From NCBI GenBank assembly GCA_946627685.1, contig CAMOVV010000005.1, positions 1 through 15,638 of the forward strand: DNA of 15,638 nt, given 5' to 3'. Origin of the DNA: an uncultured Bacteroidales bacterium. Its GTDB lineage: Bacteria; Bacteroidota; Bacteroidia; Bacteroidales; UBA932. Below, piece by piece: positions 5,736-13,441 of this stretch (position 1 is its first letter; every line of letters starts with the position of its first letter). The notes beneath the pieces are model-generated. The model was not told where the DNA came from. It made no database searches and saw nothing but the letters and a program-made list of their open reading frames with translations. The translations under genes and the position numbers were made by a program.

Positions 5736-8317
5736 CTCACAACATATTCAGCCCTCCGCCCGTTGGCGAAAGAATCAATGACTTCGGCTACCTGAGCGGC
5801 CGTAATCCCGGCAATCCTCTCCTTATACTTGCTGATAAGGTCTTTCCCGTCGGAATACCGCATAAGGACTATCCTGACGAGGTAGTCATCTGAAGAAATG
5901 GCAGACTCCAGAGCATTGGAATACAAAGACTTGTATGCCTGAAGCCCGGCAGGGGAAAGGGGCTTGGAAGACACGCTCCTGATGGCGGACCGCACTTTTT
6001 CCAGCACATCCACCGCATCGGCCGCGTCTATGCCGGCCGGGAGTCCGTTCACATCGGCAGGACGGCAGGTGAAGGTCATGTACATGCTCTCCTGGGGGTA
6101 GGAATCACTTACGTAACTGTCCGTTACATACATTCCTGCATCAGCGAGGTTCGTAATCATGGCCTTCTTCAGGACAAGGCAGGCTATATGTCCGGCTATG
6201 TACCTGTCGGTGCTGAAAGGCACCTGGGCGGACATCGCCACGGTGACGCTGCTTTCGAAGACTCCCGGAAGGGAGGAAGCCTCGACCACCTTGGTCACGG
6301 TGCCATTGCGGGGCTGATATTCAATCTTCGGCCTGGCCGCGAAGGAACTGCCCTCCGTGCGGAAATCTCCTATATACCTGCACAGCAATTTCTTGACAGA
6401 GGCGGGGTCGAAATCCCCCACCAGCACGATCACCCCGTCGTTGACCCTGGCGAACTGATTCCTGAAATAGACCTCGGCCCTGTCGGGGAGGTCGTCCGAA
6501 AGGGAATTTATATTCTTGTGGGAGGTATAATTGTAGCCCGGGAACATGAGGCTGTCGATGGCCGTGGAGATTCCGCGGACGCCGTCGCTTTTCACAATCT
6601 CGGAAAGGGCTTCGTTGCGCTTGTAATAGCGGAAGGCGTCAGGGTCCGTCTCGCGGCTGTTGGCAAGGGACAGAAGGGCCTTCATCAGGAGATTGAGCTT
6701 GGAGACCGGGGCCCCGCCGAAGACCCGGAGGTTCGAAAGGGAAACTTCGCAGTTCAAGCTGATGCCGTTGGCGGTGAGCATCTTGCGGAAATTCTCCCCA
6801 GTCATCCCGGCCACCTTGTCCAAAAGCAGCATATCCGACACGAAGGCTCCTTCCCCGCGGCCGAGGCCCGGCACCGAGGAATACCCTCCGCGGACCATCA
6901 GGGCATAGCTCAACTCCTTCTTCGAGTTCCCTTTCTTGAGAATCACCTTCACTCCGTTGGAGAACGACAGAATCTCCCCTCCCGAAACGGGGTCAGCGTC
7001 CGTACGCTTGATTTTCACCTTCTTCTCGGGTTTCGCCAGGCCGAGGGTGTCGCTGTAGTTCACCCTGTAGTTCTCCGGCCACGGCCTTTCCCACTCGTCC
7101 GTCCAGGCCTTGTCGAAGGCTTCCTTGAGGTCCGACCCGTCTTCTTCGCCAAGATAGGACCCTACGCACTGGAGGGTAAGGTTGCGGCTGCGGTCCAGAA
7201 GGGCGGAGACGAAGTTGTTGAAAAGGGACAGTTCCCGGGAAGCCTCCATGTCCTTGGAAAGGAAGATGGATGCCTTCACGGAATGGGGGGCGAGACCGCT
7301 GCCGTACAGGAAGGCTGACGAACACAGGTCAGTATAATAGGTGTTGGGAAGCACCTTCGTCTTGACCACTTCGGAGAGAAGCTCGTCCTTGGCGTCTTTG
7401 TATTCGGGGAAGCTCGCTCCGGTGGTGTCGAGGTCCGAAAGGGTGGCGGAGAGGACCTTGACGACGGCTTTGAGGCTGTCTCCGAGGGTGTGGACCGTGA
7501 CGGTGTAGTGCTCGTTGCCGGAAGACACGGCGCTGCTGCTATAGACGTAGTTGATGTCGGCGACGGGAATTTTTCCGTCCTTCAGCTTTTTTCTAAGGCG
7601 GTTCTGGAGTATGGTGCCGAACTCGCGGGCGAACATTTCGGACACGACGGGCTGGGACGTATTCATGTTGGCGGCGGGAGTCCTGGGGAACTCGTACATG
7701 GCGGAGACAAAGCCGGAGGAGGAATCCGGGGTGGGGATGAAACGGAAGGACGCGGTGTCCACGGGTTCCCATTTGTAAGGCGCCTGCGCGGGAGCCGCCT
7801 GCCTCGGCCCCACCGTCAGGGAAAGCACCTTTATCTTTTCAAGGATTTTGGCGGGAACGATGTCTCCGGTCACTATGATGGCCTGGTCGGCGGGCCAGGT
7901 GCGGGCGAGGTCGAAAACGAGCATGAAAGTGCTGTCCACCGCCGCTTCGTCGAAAACCGGAATATCCCGGAAATTGAAGGTGGAAGCGTCGGGAGTGATG
8001 CTGACATAACCTTTTTCAGAATAGCCTATTCCCTTGGAAGACAGGAACTCGCAGGGAGTCTTGGAACTGAAATGGGGGGAGGAGGCGAGGGCTCCGCGGG
8101 CCCTTTCCACATCGTCCGCGCCCTTCTGTACCAGGGAAAAATCAGCAAGGCCTTTCGATGCGCCGTTCACCGCGAGATAGTAGGAGATTCCGTTCGGGAG
8201 AGTGCCGGAGGTGATGCCGGGATCCTTCGGCAAGGGGGGGAGGTTCTGCGCTGGCACACTTATTGAGAATAAGGCCGTCAGGACAGAAACCAACAGATAT
8301 TTGACTGAATCTCTCAT
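5732..8317 (-). CDS. Secreted tandem M16-like (insulinase-superfamily) protein, probable pseudopeptidase
   Basis: An 861-residue exported protein. It has a signal peptide (hydrophobic 7-20, likely cut after Ala23 in VPA-Q) and then two M16-type halves. The first opens with ITSGTLPNGISYYL (about 35-48), the second with EILSFSNGVKVIL (about 448-460); family features such as VIVLVGDFDP (in the third domain) are recognisable. Active M16 enzymes carry HxxEH in the first domain. The equivalent stretch here (RARGALASSPHFSS, 72-85) lines up as AxxPH, keeping only His82, and the surrounding zinc-helix region is shortened. The second half (GLGRGEGAFVSDM, 484-496) also lacks the motif. I infer a non-catalytic protein, perhaps a partner, chaperone or binding protein. 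The start ATG 8317 is chosen over the open frame to 8413 because it opens the signal peptide and lies downstream of a -7 box. Followed by the overlapping DUF3109 gene. Confidence 0.85.
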   Translation of the reverse strand: MRDSVKYLLVSVLTALFSISVPAQNLPPLPKDPGITSGTLPNGISYYLAVNGASKGLADFSLVQKGADDVERARGALASSPHFSSKTPCEFLSSKGIGYSEKGYVSITPDASTFNFRDIPVFDEAAVDSTFMLVFDLARTWPADQAIIVTGDIVPAKILEKIKVLSLTVGPRQAAPAQAPYKWEPVDTASFRFIPTPDSSSGFVSAMYEFPRTPAANMNTSQPVVSEMFAREFGTILQNRLRKKLKDGKIPVADINYVYSSSAVSSGNEHYTVTVHTLGDSLKAVVKVLSATLSDLDTTGASFPEYKDAKDELLSEVVKTKVLPNTYYTDLCSSAFLYGSGLAPHSVKASIFLSKDMEASRELSLFNNFVSALLDRSRNLTLQCVGSYLGEEDGSDLKEAFDKAWTDEWERPWPENYRVNYSDTLGLAKPEKKVKIKRTDADPVSGGEILSFSNGVKVILKKGNSKKELSYALMVRGGYSSVPGLGRGEGAFVSDMLLLDKVAGMTGENFRKMLTANGISLNCEVSLSNLRVFGGAPVSKLNLLMKALLSLANSRETDPDAFRYYKRNEALSEIVKSDGVRGISTAIDSLMFPGYNYTSHKNINSLSDDLPDRAEVYFRNQFARVNDGVIVLVGDFDPASVKKLLCRYIGDFRTEGSSFAARPKIEYQPRNGTVTKVVEASSLPGVFESSVTVAMSAQVPFSTDRYIAGHIACLVLKKAMITNLADAGMYVTDSYVSDSYPQESMYMTFTCRPADVNGLPAGIDAADAVDVLEKVRSAIRSVSSKPLSPAGLQAYKSLYSNALESAISSDDYLVRIVLMRYSDGKDLISKYKERIAGITAAQVAEVIDSFANGRRAEYVVR

Positions 8318-8337
8318 TTTAGCCGATGGGGTTTGCA

Positions 8338-8345
8338 CAAATTTA
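8338..8345 (-). promoter_or_regulatory. Putative -7 box for the M16-like / DUF3109 operon
   Basis: The minus strand reads TAAATTTG, an exact TAnnTTTG match, 20 bases upstream of ATG 8317. Its left part is one arm of the CAAATTT/AAATTTG inverted repeat. No -33 TTTG at normal spacing. Confidence 0.42.
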
Positions 8346-8357
8346 AAAACAAATTTG
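8338..8357. repeat. Short inverted repeat inside divergent promoter region
   Basis: CAAATTT (8338-8344) and AAATTTG (8351-8357) are perfect 7-bp inverted repeats around a six-base A-rich spacer. They lie between, and partly within, the two outward-facing -7 boxes, so they could be an operator; equally the arms may arise because AT-rich promoter elements on both strands look alike. Confidence 0.4.
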
Positions 8358-8358
8358 C

Positions 8359-8366
8359 TATTTTTG
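8359..8366 (+). promoter_or_regulatory. Putative -7 box for the TPR / U32 operon
   Basis: TATTTTTG matches TAnnTTTG exactly. A TTTG lies upstream at 8332-8335, 23 bases away, somewhat longer than the usual spacing of about 19-21. The leader to ATG 8432 would be about 60 nt. An AAAGGA ribosome-binding sequence is at 8419-8424, seven bases before the start. Confidence 0.45.
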
Positions 8367-8431
8367 TATCTGATATGCAAAAACCTGTCCAACTTGACAA
8401 TTAAGACACTCACTGATTAAAGGATTAAATT

Positions 8432-9397
8432 ATGAAAAAAATTATTCTCGTGATTGCCGCCGCAGTTCTTTCCGCGGGTATCATGTCCGCCCAGACCTTG
8501 GGTGACGCAACTGAAATCTACAACCAGGGCGTGGAGTCCCTCCAGGCCGGAAACAATAGCGCCGCTTTGGAACTCTTCCAGAACGCCCTTACGGCTGGAG
8601 AAAGCCTCGGAGAAGAGGCTTCCGAGCTCGTGGCCAACTGCAAGAACGCCATTCCCAACATCGCCCTCGCAGTGGCCAAGGACCTCGTGAAAGAATCCAA
8701 GTACGACGAGTCAATGGCCAAGTTCGAGGCCGCAAAGGCTCTTGCTGAAAAGTTTGGGAACGCCGAGGTGCTCGACGAAATCAAGACCCTCATTCCCCAG
8801 GTGCTGATGCAGAAGGGCAACGACCTTCTTGGAGACGCCCAGAAGATGACTGATGCGGCAGCCAAGAAGAACGGTCTGCTCGCAGCCGCAGCCGCCTACA
8901 AGGACGCTTTCGCCGCCGACCCTGAAAACGGCAAGGCAGCCCTCCGTCTCGGACAGGTTCTCTCCATGGCCGGCTATGCCGACGAGGCCCTCGACGCCTT
9001 CAAAAATGCAGCAGGCGCCGGCGAGGCCGAAGCTGCCGGAAAGCAGATTTCCAACCTCTACCTCAAAGAGGCCGCCGCTGCCCTTAAGAACCAGAAATAC
9101 GCAGACGCCATCGCCGCCGTTGAAAAGAGCGAGGAATACGAAGTGAACCCCCAGGCCTACATGGTGGCCGGCCAGGCTTCCCAGAAGCTCAACAAGGTCA
9201 GTGACGCCATCAAGTACTTCACCAAATATCTTGACGCCGCCCCCACCGCGAAGAACGCCAACGCCATCACCTTCACCGTAGCCGCCCTCTACCAGCAGGC
9301 CGGCAACAAGGCCAAGGCCCTCGAGTTCTACCAGAAGGTGGCTTCCGACGCCAAGTTCGGCGCCCAGGCCAAGCAGATGATAGACGCCCTGAAGTAG
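8432..9397 (+). CDS. Secreted tetratricopeptide-repeat protein
   Basis: A 321-residue exported protein. The signal peptide is classic (MKKIILVIAAAVLS..., likely cut after Ala20 in MSA-Q), and the mature part is almost entirely helical and very rich in Ala, Lys and Glu. TPR-like units are seen near residues 28-60 (YNQGVESLQAGNNSAALELF), 80-112, 150-190 (AYKDAFAADPENGKAALRLG; GYADEALDAF), 205-235, and 240-321 (KVSDAIKYFTKYLDAAP; GNKAKALEFYQKV). Such proteins act as protein-protein scaffolds in the periplasm; no partner is indicated. Lysine is encoded almost only by AAG and many residues by a single C-ending codon, a bias suggesting strong expression. It has a good AAAGGA ribosome-binding site. 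The U32 gene starts four bases after its stop, so they share a transcript. Confidence 0.88.
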   Translation: MKKIILVIAAAVLSAGIMSAQTLGDATEIYNQGVESLQAGNNSAALELFQNALTAGESLGEEASELVANCKNAIPNIALAVAKDLVKESKYDESMAKFEAAKALAEKFGNAEVLDEIKTLIPQVLMQKGNDLLGDAQKMTDAAAKKNGLLAAAAAYKDAFAADPENGKAALRLGQVLSMAGYADEALDAFKNAAGAGEAEAAGKQISNLYLKEAAAALKNQKYADAIAAVEKSEEYEVNPQAYMVAGQASQKLNKVSDAIKYFTKYLDAAPTAKNANAITFTVAALYQQAGNKAKALEFYQKVASDAKFGAQAKQMIDALK

Positions 9398-9401
9398 TGT
9401 A

Positions 9402-11216
9402 ATGCTTCGTACGCTCGAACTCCTTGCCCCAGCAAGGAACGCTGATATCGGCATCGCAGCCATCGACTGCGGTGCCGATGCGGTTTATATCGCGGGGCCG
9501 GGATTCGGGGCCAGGTATTCCGCCTCCAATTCCGTGGAGGACGTCGGGCGGCTCTGCGAATACGCCCACCGTTTCGGCGCAAGGGTTTTCGTCACCCTCA
9601 ACACGATTCTCTACGACTCGGAACTGGCCGAGGCCCGGGCCATGATGCGCGGGCTGGAAGAGGCCGGGGCCGACGCCTTCATCGTGCAGGACCTCGCCCT
9701 CGCTTCTTTCGGGGCGAAGGTTCCCCTTCACGCATCCACCCAATGCTCCATCCGCACACCCGATGACGCAAAATTCTATGCAGGCCAAGGCTTCAGCCGG
9801 CTGGTCCTTGAGAGGCAGCTCTCCCTGGAAGATATCAGGAGAATCCGCGAGGCGACCGGGGCGGAGCTGGAGTTTTTCGTCCACGGAGCCCTCTGCGTGT
9901 GTTACAGCGGGCAGTGCTACCTGTCAGAGGCCCTTGCGGGAAGAAGCGCCAACAGGGGAAAATGCGTGCAGGCCTGCCGGTCCCTGTACGACCTCGAGGA
10001 CTCCCGCGGCAGGGCCCTCGTGAAAAACAAGGCCTTGCTTTCCCTTAAAGACCTGAGCCTCAAAGACCGCCTTGCCGACCTTGCCGGAGCGGGTATATGC
10101 TCTTTCAAGATAGAGGGCAGGCTCAAGAACATTTCCTACGTCAGGAACGTCACGAGGGAGTATTCCCTTGCCCTCGACGCCCTGGTGGCATCCCGCCCCG
10201 ACCTCTACCGCCGCTCTTCTTTCGGAAAGGTGACGGGAGGCTTCTCCCCCATGCCCGACAAGACCTTCAACCGGGGTTATACCGAGCTCTTCATCGACGG
10301 GAAAAGAGGCTCCTGGGCCTGCCCGGACGCCCCGAAATCCATGGGGGCCCTGGTCGGAAATGTCGCGTCGGCGCGGAAAGAGGGAAAAGAGAGCGTCATA
10401 CTGCTGGACAGGGATTCCTCCCTTCACAACGGGGACGGATTCTCGTTCATAACGAAAGACTGCATCAAGGGATTCCGGGGAGACGTATGCTCCGGAAGGG
10501 AAATCCGCTGCAAGGCCGTGGACGGACTCCTCCCGGGAATGGCCCTGTACAGGAACATAGACGCGGCGTTTGAGAAGGAACTCTCCGGCAATCTTCCGCA
10601 AAGGCTCATCGGAGTAAGGGTATCCATGGATTTCGGAGATTCTCCCGGGGTGAGGGCAAAGAGCGAAGACGGGCGGGAAATTTTCCTGGAACTTGAGCCC
10701 CCGAAGGAGAAAGCGGAGAACCAGAAAAGGATGAGGAACATGATTTACAGCCAGATGGAAAAGACGGCCGGAAACTATTCCTTCTCTTTGGAAGAACTTT
10801 CCTCAAAGGAGGGTCTTCCCCTTATGAAAGCCTCCGGAATCAACGGCATCAGGCGCTCCATAGCCTCCGCCCTCGACAGCCTCCCCTTCAAGGCGATTCC
10901 CCTTTCCCGGGGGAACGGTCCGGCCATGGCCAAAGATGGAGAAATTACCTATAAATCAAATGTTTCCAACCATCTGGCACGGGAGCGATACCTCGCCGGC
11001 GGCGCATCCACGGTGGAGAAGGCCTTCGAACTGACCCACCGCCGCGGCGCCGAGCTTATGAGGACAAAATACTGCATAAAGTTCGAACTCGGACTCTGTC
11101 CCTCCCGGCAGGGAGCCGCCCCCACCGGCCCCCTCTTCCTCGTCAACAACGGCCGCCGCCTGCCCCTCCGCTTCGACTGCCATTCCTGCGAAATGACCGT
11201 CCTCGAAGCGGAATAA
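9402..11216 (+). CDS. U32-family protein, RlhA/YdcP type (probable RNA hydroxylation factor)
   Basis: A 604-residue cytosolic protein of the peptidase U32 family. Despite the name, studied members (E. coli RlhA/YdcP and TrhP/YegQ) are needed for hydroxylation of cytidine in 23S rRNA or of uridine in tRNA, with iron-sulfur assembly required. The length is close to the longer RlhA type. The N-terminal TIM-barrel-like part opens with ELLAPARN; the U32 signature is at 157-192 (ELEFFVHGALCVCYSGQCYLS region, then NRGKCVQACR) with Cys165, 167, 172, 188 and 192, followed by SLKDLSL and SFKIEGRLK. The C-terminal domain ends with a second cysteine set, Cys558, Cys566, Cys593 and Cys596, likely metal binding. 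Whether the substrate is 23S rRNA cannot be told from sequence. It follows the TPR gene by four bases and converges on the lipoprotein gene two bases away. Confidence 0.9.
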   Translation: MLRTLELLAPARNADIGIAAIDCGADAVYIAGPGFGARYSASNSVEDVGRLCEYAHRFGARVFVTLNTILYDSELAEARAMMRGLEEAGADAFIVQDLALASFGAKVPLHASTQCSIRTPDDAKFYAGQGFSRLVLERQLSLEDIRRIREATGAELEFFVHGALCVCYSGQCYLSEALAGRSANRGKCVQACRSLYDLEDSRGRALVKNKALLSLKDLSLKDRLADLAGAGICSFKIEGRLKNISYVRNVTREYSLALDALVASRPDLYRRSSFGKVTGGFSPMPDKTFNRGYTELFIDGKRGSWACPDAPKSMGALVGNVASARKEGKESVILLDRDSSLHNGDGFSFITKDCIKGFRGDVCSGREIRCKAVDGLLPGMALYRNIDAAFEKELSGNLPQRLIGVRVSMDFGDSPGVRAKSEDGREIFLELEPPKEKAENQKRMRNMIYSQMEKTAGNYSFSLEELSSKEGLPLMKASGINGIRRSIASALDSLPFKAIPLSRGNGPAMAKDGEITYKSNVSNHLARERYLAGGASTVEKAFELTHRRGAELMRTKYCIKFELGLCPSRQGAAPTGPLFLVNNGRRLPLRFDCHSCEMTVLEAE

Positions 11217-11218
11217 AT

Positions 11219-12433
11219 CTACTTGTCCACTATGCGGAAAGTCAGTTCGATGTCGCCGAAGCGGGCGGGACTGCCGCTGTAGGCTTCAAGGTAGTTCCTG
11301 GCCAACTGGCCTCTCCACACTATGTCATCGCGGGTGTTGAAAGGAATGGAAATGTCGAAGCCGTAGGACTTTGACTGAACCTTGACCGTTGCTGAACAGT
11401 TCCACACAGTCCGGGTTCCTCCGTCATCCTCACTTATCATCATCGCGCAGGATTCCAGCTGGCTCGTCCAGTCGGAGACGAGAACCACCTTGAAAGGAAT
11501 GTTCTCCCCTATCTGGCTCCGACGCATAACCACCATGAAATCAGTTATGGACGGGGAATACCTCAGCATCTCTTCCTCCGTGGAAGCAGTGAATTTCTCC
11601 ACGCTCCCGACTTTGAAAAAGAACTCCGACGCCCCCGCGAACCACGGGTCATAGTTCCTGAGGGCCTTCATGCTGTCAATCATCAGGGAACGGTTGCCCG
11701 CAGACTTGTTCGCAGGCATCCTGCCGCCAAGGGTGATGACTCCTCCTTCCTCAAGCGAAGGGTTTTCCTTGAGCAACATTTCCAGAGACTTGAAACCGGC
11801 GTCGGAGTTGCGGTTCACCACCCAGACCGGCCTTCGGCGGGCAACGTCCTCATCCACATAGATTTCCCTCACGGTCACAGTCCCTTCCGAATCGACATGC
11901 CGCTCGTATCCGACGTTTTTCGTCGAATTGTTTTCCGGGTCGAACGTCACCACGGGCGAAGTTTTCCCGTCCCAGTTTTCGGACCAAGGCCAATAAATCT
12001 GCACGTCGGAGGCGGACAGGGAATCCAGTATGGCCCCGGCTTCGAGGATGTCGGAGGAGGCCCGCGTAGGCGGATTCCTGCGGTAATACTCGGCGATAAG
12101 GTCCCGAAGAGGCTTCCTGTAGCGGGAAGGAGCCTTCGAGACAAGGTCGTCACCGACCCCGGAGCCGGGAGAAGACATCAGGTGGCCCATGGTGTATTCC
12201 TCGTCATAACCATTTGAGGAAGAGGAGGACACGGCATCATGGACCTCGGAAAGGTGTTCGGCCTCCAAAGGAAGGGAAGACAGCATCTTCGCAACCTCCG
12301 GAAGGGAGATGGCCGAGGACATCGGCATACCGTCATCACGGGGATTTACGTCCACCCTTTCACAGGAGAAGGCGGCCAGAATGGCCAGGGCGGCCGGAGC
12401 CGCGTTTTTCAAAAAGCAAATGAAGTTTTTCAT
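11219..12433 (-). CDS. Putative lipoprotein of unknown function (404 aa)
   Basis: I do not recognise this family. The N-terminus is a lipoprotein-type signal: positive start, hydrophobic stretch (about 11-22), and a plausible lipobox ending at Cys24 (LAAFSC), after which the sequence turns polar (ERVDVNPRDDG), so the mature protein is probably lipid-anchored in the outer or inner membrane. There is a low-complexity Ser run (about 69-73). Mid-protein it has aromatic, Asp/Asn-rich segments such as VQIYWPWSENWDG (about 148-160), and the C-terminal half reads as beta-rich with several charged pairs; only two cysteines occur in the C-terminal region. No catalytic motif is seen. ATG 12433 fits a -7-like box about 24 bases upstream. 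It stands alone between the U32 gene (convergent) and prmC, separated from the latter by the long palindrome. A Bacteroidales-restricted family is likely but not shown here. Confidence 0.8.
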   Translation of the reverse strand: MKNFICFLKNAAPAALAILAAFSCERVDVNPRDDGMPMSSAISLPEVAKMLSSLPLEAEHLSEVHDAVSSSSSNGYDEEYTMGHLMSSPGSGVGDDLVSKAPSRYRKPLRDLIAEYYRRNPPTRASSDILEAGAILDSLSASDVQIYWPWSENWDGKTSPVVTFDPENNSTKNVGYERHVDSEGTVTVREIYVDEDVARRRPVWVVNRNSDAGFKSLEMLLKENPSLEEGGVITLGGRMPANKSAGNRSLMIDSMKALRNYDPWFAGASEFFFKVGSVEKFTASTEEEMLRYSPSITDFMVVMRRSQIGENIPFKVVLVSDWTSQLESCAMMISEDDGGTRTVWNCSATVKVQSKSYGFDISIPFNTRDDIVWRGQLARNYLEAYSGSPARFGDIELTFRIVDK

Positions 12434-12456
12434 AATTCAAGGTCGTGTTGTGTATG

Positions 12457-12464
12457 CAAAGATG
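12457..12464 (-). promoter_or_regulatory. Weak -7-like box upstream of the lipoprotein gene
   Basis: The minus strand reads CATCTTTG, one mismatch from TAnnTTTG, 24 bases before ATG 12433. A TTTT run sits 20 bases upstream, at the -33 position, in the loop of the large palindrome; the expected TTTG is not exact. Low confidence. Confidence 0.3.
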
Positions 12465-12471
12465 GATACAA

Positions 12472-12502
12472 TTATCCGTGTGGAAAAACTCCACACGGAT
12501 AA
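12472..12502. repeat. Perfect 13-bp inverted repeat with 5-base loop
   Basis: TTATCCGTGTGGA (12472-12484) and TCCACACGGATAA (12490-12502) are perfect inverted copies around AAAAC. It is the most striking non-coding structure in the window. It lies 22 bases beyond the prmC stop and just upstream of the lipoprotein gene, both read leftward, so it could end the PBP-ddl-prmC transcript. The sequence after it on the minus strand (TTGTATCC) is not a good T-tract, so an operator for the lipoprotein gene is the alternative. Confidence 0.85.
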
Positions 12503-12524
12503 ATCTCAAGAACGCCTCAGCAGC

Positions 12525-13439
12525 CTACTGGGCCTTGGGTTTCGAGTAAAAGATGAACCTGTTTTTGTCGTAAAAATCCTTCACGATGTCGAGGTTCGTG
12601 AAACCGGCCTCCTTGAAAACGGAGAGAGTTTCCTTCCCGAGCGTCTCGTTTATTTCCGTAAGTCCTTTTCCCTCGGGCGAGAGGAGACGGTCGGACCAAT
12701 GGGCTACCGCCCTGTGGAACATGAGGGGGTCGCCGTCCGGAACGAAGATGGCCAGAGCCGGTTCATACTCAAGCACGTTGACGCGGAGGAGCGGTTTTTC
12801 CGACTCCATTATATATGGAGGGTTGCTGATTATCACATCGTAGCCGGGGGAGGTGAAATCGGAGTCCAGTTCCAGAAGGTCGGCCTTGACGAACTCCGGA
12901 GCCGCGGCCCCTGTCTCCTTGAGCAGGGACTGGAACTTCTGCCCCGAGGCAATTTTCAATGCTCCCTCAGAGATATCCACGCCGGTGACGGAGACTCCGG
13001 GCACGGAAAGAGCCACGGTCCAGGCGATGCAGCCCGACCCGGTAAAAAGGTCAAGAACCCTCACGGGAGAGGCCTTCTTCCCGTAGGCTCCCCTCATCCT
13101 CTGGATTCTGGAACAGACGCTTATGGCTTCACGGCACATGAGCTCCGTCTCCGGCCTGGGAATAAGGACATCAGGACCGACGCTGAACTCGAAGCCGCAG
13201 AACTCCGCCTTTCCGATGACATACTGGATGGGCTCGCCCTTTGAAAGCCTTTCGAGGTTCTCCCTCAGGAGGGAGGCCTGGGCGTCGCTGATTTCAAACT
13301 CGGGCTCCACGATATGGGTATAGCTCCGCGTGCCTATCTTGGCCTCGCAGAGCATGAGCATTATGGATCTGGATTCCGCAGTGGAATACAGCCTTTCAAG
13401 AGAGGCAATCCCCTCTTTCAACATCTCGGACAGGAGCAT
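12525..13439 (-). CDS. prmC: Release factor glutamine methyltransferase PrmC (HemK)
   Basis: Methylates the glutamine of the GGQ motif in peptide chain release factors, using S-adenosylmethionine, in the cytosol. The 304-residue protein has the expected order: a helical N-terminal substrate-recognition domain (about 1-90, ending in FCGFEFSVGPDVLIPRPETE with the PrmC RPETE motif at 95-99), the SAM-binding motif I (VLDLFTGSGCIA, 128-139), the acidic loop after strand 2 (VTGVDIS, 151-157), and the NPPY catalytic motif at 206-209 followed by EYEPALAIFVPDGDPL. It is slightly longer than typical (about 280-290) because of a polar insert at about 107-124. ATG 13439 lies two bases after the ddl stop, so it belongs to the cell-wall operon. 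Misnaming as protoporphyrinogen oxidase (HemK) is common and would be wrong. Confidence 0.95.
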   Translation of the reverse strand: MLLSEMLKEGIASLERLYSTAESRSIMLMLCEAKIGTRSYTHIVEPEFEISDAQASLLRENLERLSKGEPIQYVIGKAEFCGFEFSVGPDVLIPRPETELMCREAISVCSRIQRMRGAYGKKASPVRVLDLFTGSGCIAWTVALSVPGVSVTGVDISEGALKIASGQKFQSLLKETGAAAPEFVKADLLELDSDFTSPGYDVIISNPPYIMESEKPLLRVNVLEYEPALAIFVPDGDPLMFHRAVAHWSDRLLSPEGKGLTEINETLGKETLSVFKEAGFTNLDIVKDFYDKNRFIFYSKPKAQ

Positions 13440-13441
13440 TG

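Noticed and set aside
6188..7318. 376-residue plus-strand open frame across the M16-like gene
   Set aside because: Antisense to a frame with a signal peptide and homologous repeats; no recognisable motif, and the product is His/Gly/Val/Arg-rich as in shadow frames.
8318..8413. 32-residue N-terminal extension of the M16-like frame
   Set aside because: It would place the signal peptide internally and crosses both -7 boxes; ATG 8317 is more likely.
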